NCBI RefSeq assembly: GCF_029227915.1
Contig: NC_079884.1
Coordinates: 15,376,001-15,440,000 of the forward strand
DNA: 64,000 nucleotides
Direction of reading: 5' to 3'
From: Hydractinia symbiolongicarpus
Taxonomy: Eukaryota > Cnidaria > Hydrozoa > Anthoathecata > Hydractiniidae
A program made the translations under genes and the position numbers. Each line of letters starts with the position of its first letter. Positions within the stretch are counted from its first letter, which is position 1. Below the pieces are notes generated by a model. It was not told the DNA's origin. It made no database searches and was given only the letters and a program-made list of their open reading frames with translations. Positions 48,201 to 56,900 of this stretch are shown here, piece after piece.

Positions 48201-48627
48201 AGGAAAATTTGAAAATGGGGAAACATTTTGGGGAAATACTTTCAGGTGTCATTGTTTTTGTCATCTAATGATAGTATTTGTGCGATAAGATAAATAAACT
48301 CCTTCCTCTATTTATAAAAATTGTGTCTATTAACATTTTTCAGGGCTTGTTGGACCTGGAAATTCATTTCTACACCAGCTATTTTTTGACTGTGATGGAA
48401 CATTCGCATACCATTCAGCAGTCCACGATGGTTTTGGGTATCTTAAACTTTACCATGACATCGGACCTGGCTACGATTATTTGAGCAAAAATTGGTTGTG
48501 TGATAACAATATGATGGCAGGCCAAATTTCTGGGATATGCTTCTGGTCGAAATTTATCAAGGAACACAAAAAGTTCTCTCTGACACAAACCGATTCTAAC
48601 GGAGAAGATTGTTCACGCATTTTATAG
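42203..48627 (+). CDS. Four-exon gene of unknown function, MGCD start, conserved-looking C-terminal domain
   Basis: Exons 42203-42379, 47007-47244, 47519-47716 and 48344-48627 join in consistent phase (0, 1, 1) with clear GT/AG sites, giving about 298 residues ending at TAG 48627. The start MGCDESKPQYFH fits N-myristoylation plus Cys3 palmitoylation. Exon 2 looks helical (VKQNNLGYVLSQLDAIIRGS, ALRKRTMETFEECLSRLEID). Exon 3 has LLSGKVIADWVDTTAGPMD. Exon 4 has a glycine- and aromatic-rich block, GLVGPGNSFLHQLFFDCDGT then AYHSAVHDGFGYLKLYHDIG and PGYDYL. The intact frames and regular introns argue for a living host gene. I do not recognise the family; the His-Asp pair in AVHDGFGY might be catalytic, but that is speculation. 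Intron 1 hosts the Penelope-like insertion, intron 2 a small MITE. Confidence 0.72.
42505..42518 (+). repeat. Left 14-bp target-site duplication of the Penelope-like insertion
   Basis: GTTTAGATTTTAAC, identical to 46897-46910. Confidence 0.85.
42597..42632 (-). ncRNA. Hammerhead-ribozyme-like core, inverted Penelope end
   Basis: On the minus strand: TATAGC, CTGATGA, a hairpin GAAGT-AAT-ACTTC, GAAA, then ATATTGCTA. It is the same arrangement as in the two forward copies. Confidence 0.55.
42865..43530 (-). pseudogene. Inverted partial Penelope copy: GIY-YIG endonuclease and RT C-terminus
   Basis: The minus strand encodes KSLLENNQYPPSFYEEIIEK, then the GIY-YIG module (GLVYKITCSRCLSCYVGQTT, HLLTRIKEHKY). 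Upstream, in the same orientation, is MNFHSLAP-like RT C-terminal sequence interrupted by a TAG. It is nearly identical to 45950-46570, differing by single substitutions (for example K/R in VYKI versus VYRI), and is abruptly joined to forward sequence at about 43545. Confidence 0.85.
43546..43796 (+). repeat. Upstream pLTR (direct repeat) of the Penelope-like element
   Basis: It matches 46656-46896 almost base for base from TTTAAAAGCCGTGAATTAG to TTGCATACTATG, apart from a short deletion near 43667. It continues into GACAAAAATTGCACAATG, which is also present at the outer end of the inverted copy. Confidence 0.8.
43699..43740 (+). ncRNA. Hammerhead-ribozyme-like core, upstream pLTR
   Basis: Order: TATAGC (stem I 5'), CTGATGA at 43704, stem II hairpin GAAGT-AAT-ACTTC, GAAA at 43726, a very short stem III (TATATT), then GCTA complementary to TAGC (stem I 3'). 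This matches type I hammerheads with a minimal stem III reported from Penelope-like elements (established knowledge); activity here is inference. Confidence 0.6.
43840..44556 (+). pseudogene. Penelope-like element N-terminal ORF
   Basis: An open frame of 238 codons whose first ATG lies some residues inside the frame. It includes CIKAEIIPSFLKFRVPNNGC and basic helical segments (KLLKKEIGTARRDLKLCTEK). Position and composition fit the N-terminal region of Penelope-like proteins, ahead of the RT. It stops at 44556, before the RT fingers, and the next part of the polyprotein is missing, so the element is not autonomous. Confidence 0.6.
44557..45130. other. Non-coding interruption inside the Penelope-like element
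   Basis: About 570 bases with no coding continuity between the N-terminal ORF and the RT, where the RT fingers would be expected. On the minus strand GTGTGTTCGAATCTCATCTT near 44940 resembles a pol III B box, so a small SINE-like insertion accompanied by a deletion is possible. Confidence 0.45.
45222..46088 (+). CDS. Penelope-like reverse transcriptase
   Basis: 288 codons from an ATG (MLKELKDQNKITEELFDKLK). RT motifs run in order: RFYGLAKVHKP near residue 30; MISFDVSSLYTNVPVEEAI near 93-111, with the first catalytic Asp; THDGYYRQKDGLAIGSPPAP near 149-168; the YMDD box (YSRYMDDIL, near 192-200); and GSIPFLDMRI. These features define Penelope-like RT, related to telomerase RT. The N-terminal fingers are missing (see 44557-45130). 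The frame ends at a TAG (46086-46088), after which the same frame goes on as the endonuclease part; the inverted copy shares the TAG. Confidence 0.88.
   Translation: MLKELKDQNKITEELFDKLKPTGSQSPRFYGLAKVHKPSTPLRPVLSMPGSVYYRVAKQVADWLSVVKECQINSSTQSISQSLKDMHLDDNEEMISFDVSSLYTNVPVEEAINYCADMLFSDRYEKPPVSKETFIQLANMCSRDVLLLTHDGYYRQKDGLAIGSPPAPNIANGWLSKFDTRIKNDAKLYSRYMDDILRDIKREQINDKLMEINNFHPNLKFTVEREQKGSIPFLDMRIIHRGENLTSTWYRKASDTGLTMNFHSLAPIKYKRSVVTGMVYRIHYACST
46110..46688 (+). CDS. Penelope-like GIY-YIG endonuclease region
   Basis: 192 codons in the same frame as the RT, separated from it only by the TAG at 46086-46088; there is no natural ATG at its 5' end, so it depends on read-through or is dead. 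The linker KSLLENNQYPPSFYEEIIEK is followed by basic KFERSLKRINAPCKIVSTIK and the GIY-YIG module: GLVYRITCSRCLSCYVGQTT with the CxxC pair typical of Penelope endonucleases, HLLTRIKEHKY (catalytic Arg region), CNVELSINHAE and a late Glu in VLFIREIKPKIN. The endonuclease nicks target DNA for target-primed reverse transcription. Confidence 0.88.
   Translation: MNAKSLLENNQYPPSFYEEIIEKTLQKIYRPKPPTVEKGNDDEAERKLVFLQYRGKVTDKFERSLKRINAPCKIVSTIKKIKSVLPSLKALVAKAMQSGLVYRITCSRCLSCYVGQTTRHLLTRIKEHKYTAMENHFKTCNVELSINHAEIMAKSIKSEYHLMTLDVLFIREIKPKINTRDEFKSRELVIKV
46656..46896 (+). repeat. Downstream pLTR of the Penelope-like element
   Basis: Direct repeat of 43546-43796, ending in TTGTCTTGCATACTAT at the target duplication. 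Confidence 0.8.
46822..46861 (+). ncRNA. Hammerhead-ribozyme-like core, downstream pLTR
   Basis: TATAGC, CTGATGA at 46827, hairpin GAAGT-AAT-ACTTC, GAAA at 46848, TATATT, GCTA. Identical core to the upstream copy. Confidence 0.6.
46897..46910 (+). repeat. Right 14-bp target-site duplication of the Penelope-like insertion
   Basis: GTTTAGATTTTAAC, identical to 42505-42518. Confidence 0.85.
47392..47464. mobile_element. Small MITE, copy 2
   Basis: CAACCTCGTTACCAGGGCAT at the left, CCTGGGGACGAGGTTG at the right, with the shared interior CACTCCGTAATAACGGCTCA. It fills much of intron 2 of the MGCD gene and ends about 55 bases before its exon 3. It is shorter than copy 1 because about 27 interior bases are missing. 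Confidence 0.65.
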
Positions 48628-49517
48628 TTACGTTAGCTGCAAATCGCTAAGAATATGATAACAAACGATAATTTTATCTTTATTATAATTCGTTAAAGTT
48701 TCTTGCATGTAGCGAAGAAAACATTTTGTTTAACTCGAAATATCAAGTTCGTTCAAAAATTTATACTTGAGAAATCTCGTCTAATCGAGTGTTATTACTT
48801 ACATGAAACACTTTCTGAAGACTTTAATCTTGATTAATTTATATTTTTTTGAATATACGCGCATGCATAGGAGGCAGAAAAATTAGGACCAAATTGGGGA
48901 AAAGCAGATAACTACTTTTAATTTTTCAATCCTTTGCTTTATCAAGAACAAGTTGCAAGAATATCAGTGCTGGGTCTGGATTTCCTTGGTCAAGGCGGTT
49001 TGTTGTTTATATTTTTTACTCCTCTATATGCGCGCGCATTTCATTTTTCTTAACGCAAAATCACAACATTATGTCACACGTCACACAGAAACCCGTCTAT
49101 AGAGTAGGCAACCTTGTTTCCAGGGAGTATCTCTTTCATCCTGTATCTTGTTCACCCGCTACCAAAAAGCTGCGTATTCTACTTTTTATATGGGAATTGT
49201 TCTTGAAAGCAGTGATGAAAAATTTTAATACATTTGTAATTTTCAAGACTTAAAAATTTCTTTGAAACAATTTTAGGCTTTTATATGTGAAAAGTTAAAA
49301 ACATTATCGAAAAAAGTGTTGTGAATAATCGTATCTCCGGATTGGGTGGCTTTATGCAAAAAGTTTGACGTGAATTTAATTTGGCGAATGATAAGTTACA
49401 AAAGTATAACAAAGAAATGCGAAATGCAATATACCTTTTTTTCTTAATTTTCGCACATATTTAACTTTCGCGTAGAGATACGCAAAAAAATTGCTCAAAT
49501 AGGTCTATTTTCACGTA
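48628..49517. other. 3' flank of the MGCD gene
   Basis: AT-rich, with no supported coding feature. Motifs such as AATTTTCGCACATA near 49446 resemble dispersed sequence also seen at 13.1-14.2 kb. Confidence 0.35.
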
Positions 49518-49615
49518 TTAAGCTGGATTTCCAATAGAAAAAATCGATACGCCTACCGTTTCGTAACGAACCAAAATACGCGAACCGTTATACATTGTCC
49601 AATTTCCAACAAAAT

Positions 49616-50801
49616 ATGTACTTCAATTTTTTGCGCGAAAAAAAAAGTAAACAAATAAACATGGCGATGTTAAGCAGAGAAACTTTCTTGCTTTATCTAT
49701 ATTTGAAAAAAAAACGAAATTTAGCGGGAAAAAGAAGAAAATTTTGGGTGAGAAAACTGTTTCTAGAAAGAAAAGAAAAAGGAGAATACCATCTTTTGGT
49801 CAAAGACATGCTCTTACACGATCAAGAATATTTTTTTAAATATTTTCGAATGACTCCCCATCAATATGAAATTTTGTTATCAAAGGTCGCCCCACGAATT
49901 ATTAAAGTTTCCAAAAGAGAGCCAATTGGACCTAGTGAAAGACTTTGTGTAACTTTGAGATACTTAGCAACTGGTGATGCTCAGACTACAATCGCAACTA
50001 AGTTTCGTATGAGCCCAACAACTGGTTGCAGAATAATTGAAGAAACCACTGTTGAGATTTGGAATTCTCTTGTTGAGGATTATGTTGCTATCCCAAAAGT
50101 TGAAGATTGGAAAAGGATTGCATATGATTTTGAAAGAAGCTGGAACTTTCCCAATTGTATAGGAGCCCTAGATGGAAAGCATGTTGTTATACAGGCACCA
50201 GCAAATACCGGATCAATGTATTTCAATTATAAAAAAGACTTTTTCAATAGTTTTAATGGCTGTTTGTTATGCAAACTATTCATTTACATTGGTAGATATC
50301 GGAGACATTGGTAGAAACAGTGACAGTGGTGTATTTTCAAATAGTGCTATCAGTGAAGCAATTGCTGAACAAAAACTTGGAATACCAAATCAAGAAATTA
50401 TGCATAACAGTAATGTTTCTCTTCCTTATGTTTTGGTCGGTGATGAAGCATTTCCATTAAGGGAAAATTTGATGAAGCCATTTCCAAAAGAATTTTTAGG
50501 GCAAAAGGAAAGAATTTATAATTGCAGGTTATCTCGAGCAAGAAGAACTATAGAAAATACATTTGGTATTTGTGCTTCTAGATTTAGAATTTTCAGACGC
50601 CCTATAAATGCCAGGGTTCACGTTGCTGTAAATATCACTAAGACTGTAGTAGCTTTGCATCAATATTTGATGGCAGAGAGATGCTTCCAGTCAAGTAATT
50701 ACTGTCCACCTGGTTATGCTGATACACAAAATAGACCTGGAGACTGGAGGCAAGCTATTGGTCAAACCGATGCATTGCAACCTATACAGAGAGCAGGATG
50801 A
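49616..50801 (+). pseudogene. HARBI1-type transposase with one frameshift
   Basis: Candidate starts are ATG 49616 or 49661 (MAMLSRETF). The N-terminal part has KRRKFWVRKLF and HDQEYFFKYFRMTPHQYEIL, then an HTH (PSERLCVTLRYLATGDAQTT, KFRMSPTTGCRII). The DDE nuclease has its first Asp in IGALDGKH (about 50165-50185) in the first frame. Near 50240, in a T run, the frame shifts by one base, and the second frame continues with SIVLMAVCYANYSFTLVDIG (second Asp), VGDEAFPLRENLMKPFP and RRTIENTFGICASRFRIFRR (catalytic Glu) to about 50801. All three acidic residues survive, split over two frames. It would cut and paste the element if in frame. Confidence 0.9.
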
Positions 50802-51290
50802 AACAATTATTCAAAGAATGCTAAAAAGATTCGTGAACAGTTCCGCGATTATTTTATTTCGCCAGAAGAACAAGTTAATTGACAATGGGATATAATATCA
50901 AGAACATTAGAAACATTATACAGATTAAAAGGAATGTGTGTACAAAGCAAAGAACTCTCGAAAAACTAAACTAAGAAGGCTTGTGTTTAATTATAATTCA
51001 TGTTGCTGAGAATGGTTTTTCCAAAAAAAATTAAAAAAAATGGTCGTTTTATCAGAGCACTTCTGTATAAACACACATTGTCTTTTTAACAATTTTATTA
51101 TATATATGTACGTTAAACATTTTTAAAATCTTTTTTTTTTTGATGTTGTTAATGATCTTTGTAAAAATCAAACAAAACAATATTATTTTACAAGAAAACT
51201 TGCATGATTTTAATTCTTGCCTCTTTATTCTGTTTCTTAGTCAGTGACTTCATTTGTCCAATTAAGCTTTTACAGAAAACTACATCAGAA

Positions 51291-52060
51291 TCATTGTTTT
51301 CTTTCTGATCGTGCTGAAGTGTTTATCAAAATTTCATCAATATCAGATGTCTTCTGCTTTTTTGTCTTCTTTTGGTCTTGTTTGTTTGAAACAGATTGCG
51401 AGTCTGCTGGGGATGGTACGTCATAAAGTGTATTGAATGAAATATCTCCATTTAACGACTGATTATCAGAGCTGGCGTCTGGTAGATTAGTCTCTTTCGG
51501 TTTTGTTGTTAAAATATCACGCAAAAATGACAACTCCTTGAAATATTCACAAACAGGCAGTTTTTTCACTCCGGATCCTGACCTTGTTTTCCTTTCTGTT
51601 TTACGATAGTTGTCACGTAACTTCTCAAATGTTTTCTGGCATTCACTTTCTAAAAAAAATTTTTGTGTACATTATATAAAACAGTATTACAGTTTATTAA
51701 GTTTATCATTCAACTTTTACAAATCTCAAAAAATTCCATTGACTCATATTTTTTTTGCTCAGAAAAGAACATTGATTACAGTATACAATGCATGTAAAAA
51801 TGTTTATTACCTGGTAATTTTAAAGCAGAAAAAACTCTTTTCCATGCTTCTATTTTCTTAAATTTGTCTTTATGAGAATGCGATGAAACATCCCAAATGC
51901 AAGATTTCCTGACCCCTTCTATAATCATTTCTGAAACATCACCAGTAGTATCTCTTTCAGCAGGGAAGTTATCTTCATAACTTTGATGTTGATCTTGTGT
52001 GTTTTCATCAATACAACTTGTATCACAAGCGAGAAGGTTGTATGGAAGATTCGACGCCAT
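51291..52060 (-). CDS. Harbinger MADF-domain DNA-binding accessory protein, two exons
   Basis: Exon 1 52060-51811 starts at an ATG (MASNLPYNLLACDTSC) and ends with DKFKKIEAWKRVFSALKLP at donor CAG|GTAATA. Exon 2 51649-51291 follows acceptor TTTTTTAG and continues the MADF fold: ESECQKTFEKLRDNYRKTER, KTRSGSGVKKLPVCEYFKEL, SFLRDIL, then a Ser/Lys-rich tail. Phases agree, about 203 residues. W and the KxxWxxV..L-F..L pattern of MADF/Myb-like proteins are present. In PIF/Harbinger elements this second protein binds the ends and brings the nuclease to the nucleus. It appears intact. Confidence 0.85.
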
Positions 52061-52303
52061 TTTGTTTACAATCTCCAAAACAAAAATTGCTGAGCAAGCA
52101 AAAAAGTATTTAACGGTTTTGATTGGTTTAAAATATTTTTCTTATTGTTTGGTACATCGTATCTCCGTCAAAAGTTAAAATGATTTTAACTTTTTCTTCG
52201 GTACGTCGTATCGTTTTCCGATACGCACTTTTTACAAAATATATTCATTGCGCATGCTCATCGACACGATCCGTGTATTATTTTTTCTATTGGAAATCCA
52301 GCT

Positions 52304-52729
52304 TTAGAATAAACCATTATTCATTAAGGAATTCAGAAAAAAGCTTGCTACTTTTGCTAAATTTCAATCGCGCTAATTTTTCTCTTATAATGATGCGTTG
52401 ATAGTTTTATACGTGCGATGGAAAGAAAAACACAAAAAACAACACAAATGCATAAAAAAGTTTTCGTTTGTGCTAACTAAAAGAAATAGAAAAAAAACAG
52501 TTTCTTTACAATTCCAGCTAATATTTCTTTCGAATATGAACCAAAACCCAGACTTAGTTCCACTTTCAAACTATATAAGATAGATAGATATATAAGAGTT
52601 TCGTTTTCCTCAATAATCAAACGCGGAAAAAATTGATGTGTATATAGCAAGACAAGTAGCTTTGGCAATTTTCATCTCACCACAAAATAGTCACTTTAAA
52701 ATACATCAAAAAAGTTCCAGTATATAAAA
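52304..52729. other. Short intergenic stretch between Harbinger and NUP214
   Basis: AT-rich, no supported gene. A short GATA repeat lies near 52580. Confidence 0.35.
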
Positions 52730-52735
52730 TTTATT
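52730..52735 (-). promoter_or_regulatory. Candidate polyadenylation signal of NUP214
   Basis: AATAAA on the minus strand about 35 bases after the NUP214 stop codon. Confidence 0.4.
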
Positions 52736-52771
52736 CCTCGGAATAAGACGTTCCTTGGCACAATCACTTCA

Positions 52772-53963
52772 TCATCTCCACGATGAGAAGGAAGATGTAT
52801 TGCTAGAACATAAATAGAAATAATGCAAAGAAGCAAATATGATCAAATGGTTAGTATTGTAGTTAACTTATTATTAAGATGGCGAAAGAGAACAGTGGTG
52901 ATATATCATGTATGATGAAAGAATAAACGACCTAACAACATTGTCTTACCTTCCTTGTGAGTTATTATTCCCAAATTCTCCGTGGCCCGAGGAACCAAAG
53001 GATGCTCCAGTGGACAGTTGTCCAAACGAAGGTGCAACTTGGTTAGCCAAACTCCCAAACGCGGCTCCGCCAGTAGTTTGGCCAGCCAAACTCCCAAACG
53101 TGGTTCCACCAGTAGTTTGACCAGCTAGGCTACCAAATGTAGTTCCACCTCCACCACCAGAACCAAATACCGGGCCTTGAGTAGTGCCTGCAGAACCAAA
53201 CACAGCTCCACCACCACTTCCAAAGGATGGCGATGCACCAAAAGCGGGCGCACCACCGAATGATGGTGGACTACCAAAAGCCGCCGGAGCACCAAAAGCA
53301 GGGGCTAAAAAAAGGATGGATTGGTACTTTGTATCAAATTACAAAACAAAGCCACTTACACTGCAGTAAAGAATAATTATTTTGAATAGCCTAGGTTGCA
53401 CCGCAAATTAATTCGACTATCTCACCTGAAGCTTGCGGAGGTGAACTAAGACCAAAAGAAGATGCCTGCTGCTGTTGACTGGCCAACCCAGATCCAAAGT
53501 CTTAAAAGAATTTTGAGCTATTATTCTTTATATGAAGGGAATAAATAGCCCAAAAAGCAATAGAAAAAACCCGCGCTTACTGTGGGGAGAAAAGATTACG
53601 GTTTATCGAGTATGTAAGCAAACGATATAATCACAGTAACCACTTAGCCACGTGCCACTAATATATTAATGTTCACAAAATTAATGTCACTAAAGATGGT
53701 AGCGAGTTTTTTTTTTGGATTCTCGCTAGTAATAAATCAGCACCTAACAGCTGCATAAAACAGACCAGGGTCTAAGAAATTATTAACTAAGAAGCTCTCA
53801 AAAACAAGCGTAGTATGTATACCTCTGGAAAACGATCCTGACCCAAAAGATGGCGTGATTGAAGGCTGAAAATATAAAAAAGCGAAAGATAAAAAATATT
53901 AATATATTATGCAGAGAATGTAGTGCAGAGAACAACAGCAAAAACAATAGCAAGTACAGCAAT

Positions 53964-53994
<31 letters not shown>

Positions 53995-56900
53995 ATAACA
54001 GCAACAACAAAACAATGTTGCTACGGCTCTGTCAATCATAGATTGAATACACCATATGTTTGTATTTGTTCTCATATTTAGTGTCTTACTTGTCCAAAAA
54101 CACTGTTTGTTGATGTGCCAAATAATTGGCTCGAATCTAAAGACAAAAAAAATGTTCCAAAGCGTGTTAGCAAGAACGGTAAACGATCTCGGCGAAACAT
54201 AAGTCCAACCTATTCTCTCCGTTTTTCCTCTCCACATACTTTTTTCAATATGACAAATACCTTCGCAAATTTATTACCTGACATGTTGCTGGTAGAAGAA
54301 ATTGTCCCAAACGGATTCTTGTTTGGATCATTCATAGGTTTTCCGCCAAGACCAAATCCACCAAATCCACCGCCTGTAACAAATATACTATTTGCATCAG
54401 TAAATAAATCGGTACACATAAAATACTTTCTCCATTTTGATCAACATACCATTCAATTGGGACAATCAATTTTGTTTTAAAATTTAACTTACTCGAGGTC
54501 TGTTGCGAGTTGCTACCAAATGCTGGTGCCACTGATGTCGACGTGGCAAATAATCCTCCTGACGCACTTGTTGTTGCTGTGGAACCAAACAGTCCTCCCG
54601 ACACACTTGGTGTAGCTGTGGAACCAAAGAGTCCACCTGAGCCACTTGTTGTTGCTGTGGAACCAAACAGTCCTCCCGACACACTTGGTGTAGCTGTGGA
54701 ACCAAACAGTCCTCCAGACACACTTGGTGTAGCTGTGGAACCAAATAGTCCACCTGAGCCACTTGTTGTTGCTGTGGAACCAAACAGTCCTTCCGACACG
54801 CTTGGTGTAGTTGTTAAACCAAATAATCCTCCTGACGCACTTGTTGTTGCAGTTGAGCCAAACAATTTGCCCGACGCACTTGTTGTTGTTGTGGAAACAA
54901 ACAGTCCACCTGAGCCACTTGTTGTTGCTGTGGAACCAAACAATCCGCCTGAAACACTTGTTGTTGTGGAACCAAACAGTCCTCCAGACGCACTTGGTGT
55001 AGCTGTTGAGCCAAATAGTCCTCCTGATGCACTTTTTGTTGCTGTGGAACCAAACAGTCCAGCTGATCCACTTGTTGTTGCTGTGGAACCAAACAGTCCT
55101 CCCGACGCACTTGTTGCTGTGGCACCAAACAGTACACCTGATTCACTTGTTGTTGCTGTTGAGCCAAATAGTCCTCCTGAAGCACTTTTTGTTGCTGTGG
55201 AACCAAACAGTCCTCCCGACGCACTTGTTGCTGTGGCACCAAACAGTCCACCTGATTCACTTGTTGTTGCTGTAGAACCAAACAATCCTCCCGACACACT
55301 TGGTGTAGCTGTTGAACCAAATAATCCTCCTGACGCACTTGTTGTTGCTGTTGAGCCAAGCAGTCCTTCCGACACGCTTGGTGTAGTTGTTAAACCAAAT
55401 AATCCTCCTGACGCACTTGCTGTTGCAGTTGAGCCAAACAATTTGCCCGACGCACTTGTTGTTGCTGTGGAAACAAACAGTCCACCTGAGCCACTTGTTG
55501 TTGCTGTGGAACCAAACAATCCGCCTGAAACACTTGTTGTTGTGGAACCAAACAGTCCTCCAGACGCACTTGGTGTAGCTGTTGAGCCAAATAGTCCTCC
55601 TGATGCACTTTTTGTTGCTGTGGAACCAAACAGTCCTCCCGACGCACTTGTTGCTGTGGCGCCAAACAGTCCACCTGATTCACTTGTTGTTGCTGTGGAA
55701 CCAAACAATCCTCCCGACACACTTGGTGTAGCTGTTGAACCAAATAATCCTCCTGACGCACTTGTTGTTGCTGTTGAGCCAAGCAGTCCTTCCGACACGC
55801 TTGGTGTAGTTGTTAAACCAAATAATCCTCCTGACGCACTTGTTGTTGCAGTTGAGCCAAATAGTCCTCCCAACGCACTTGTCGTTGCTGTGGAACCAAA
55901 CAATTTGCCCGACGCACTTGTTGTTGCTGTGGAAACAAACAGTCCACCTGAGCCACTTGTTGTTGCTGTGGAACCAAACAATCCGACTGAAACACTTGTT
56001 GTTGTGGAACCAAACAGTCCTTCAGACGCACTTGGTGTAGCTGTTGAGCCAAATAGTCCTCCTGATGCACTTTTTGTTGCTGTTGAGCCAAGCAGTCCTT
56101 CCGACACGCTTGGTGTAGCTGTTAAACCAAATAATCCTTCTGACGCACTTGTTGTTGCAGTTAAGCCAAATAGTCCTCCCGACGCACTTGTTGTAGCTGT
56201 GGAACCAAATGATCCGCCTGACGCACTTGTTGTAGCTGTGGAACCAAACGGTATTCCCGACACACTTGTTGTTGTTGTGGAACCAAACGGTACTCCCGAC
56301 GCACTTGTTGTAGCTGTGGAACCAAACAGTACTCCCGGCGCACCTGTTGTAGCTGTTGAGCCAAATAATCCACCTGATGCATTTGTTGTTGCTGTGAAAC
56401 CAAATGATCCACCTGACGCACTTGTTGTAGCTGTGGAACCAAACGGTATTCCCGACACACTGGTTGTTGCTGTGGAACCAAACGGTATTCCCGACACATT
56501 TGGTGTTGCTGTAGCACCTAATAATCCGCCTGAAGCACTTGTTGCTGCGGAGCCAATAGATATTTTGTATTTATCAACTGCTGTAAACATGTTTGAAGAA
56601 CTCACTGACTCGATTAAATCTTTCAAATTGTCACTTTTGCCTGGACTGTACAATGCGTTTGTTTTTTTAAATGTAGTAGTAGTGGTGGAAGCCAACACTT
56701 CAGTTTTACAAATCGATCCAACAGGATTTTTAAAATTAAAAGAGAAACCTGCGTTGGCTCCAGCGAGGCTATTTGCTTGTGATACGCCAGGTACAGGTTT
56801 GCTAGATTGGACTGGTGTGCTAAAGGAAAATATGGCCTGATTTGTAGTAATCGGCATCAGTTTGCTTGAACTGTCCGTTTGTAATTTAGCAGGTAATTTA

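Larger units (their letters stand above)
49521..52303. mobile_element. Nearly complete PIF/Harbinger DNA transposon, 2.78 kb
   Basis: Terminal inverted repeats AGCTGGATTTCCAATAGAAA occur at both ends (right end read as complement), with TTA duplicated at 49518-49520 and 52304-52306, the hallmark target of PIF/Harbinger. Inside are the two expected genes: a HARBI1-type nuclease on the plus strand and a MADF-type DNA-binding protein on the minus strand. The perfect ends and open second gene suggest a recent insertion; the nuclease carries a single frameshift. Confidence 0.93.

Noticed and set aside
54510-56840. 776-codon plus-strand ORF as a gene
   Set aside because: It is the complement of the NUP214 FG array; repeat units without stops in this phase generate it automatically. 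No start context, domain or splice structure supports it.
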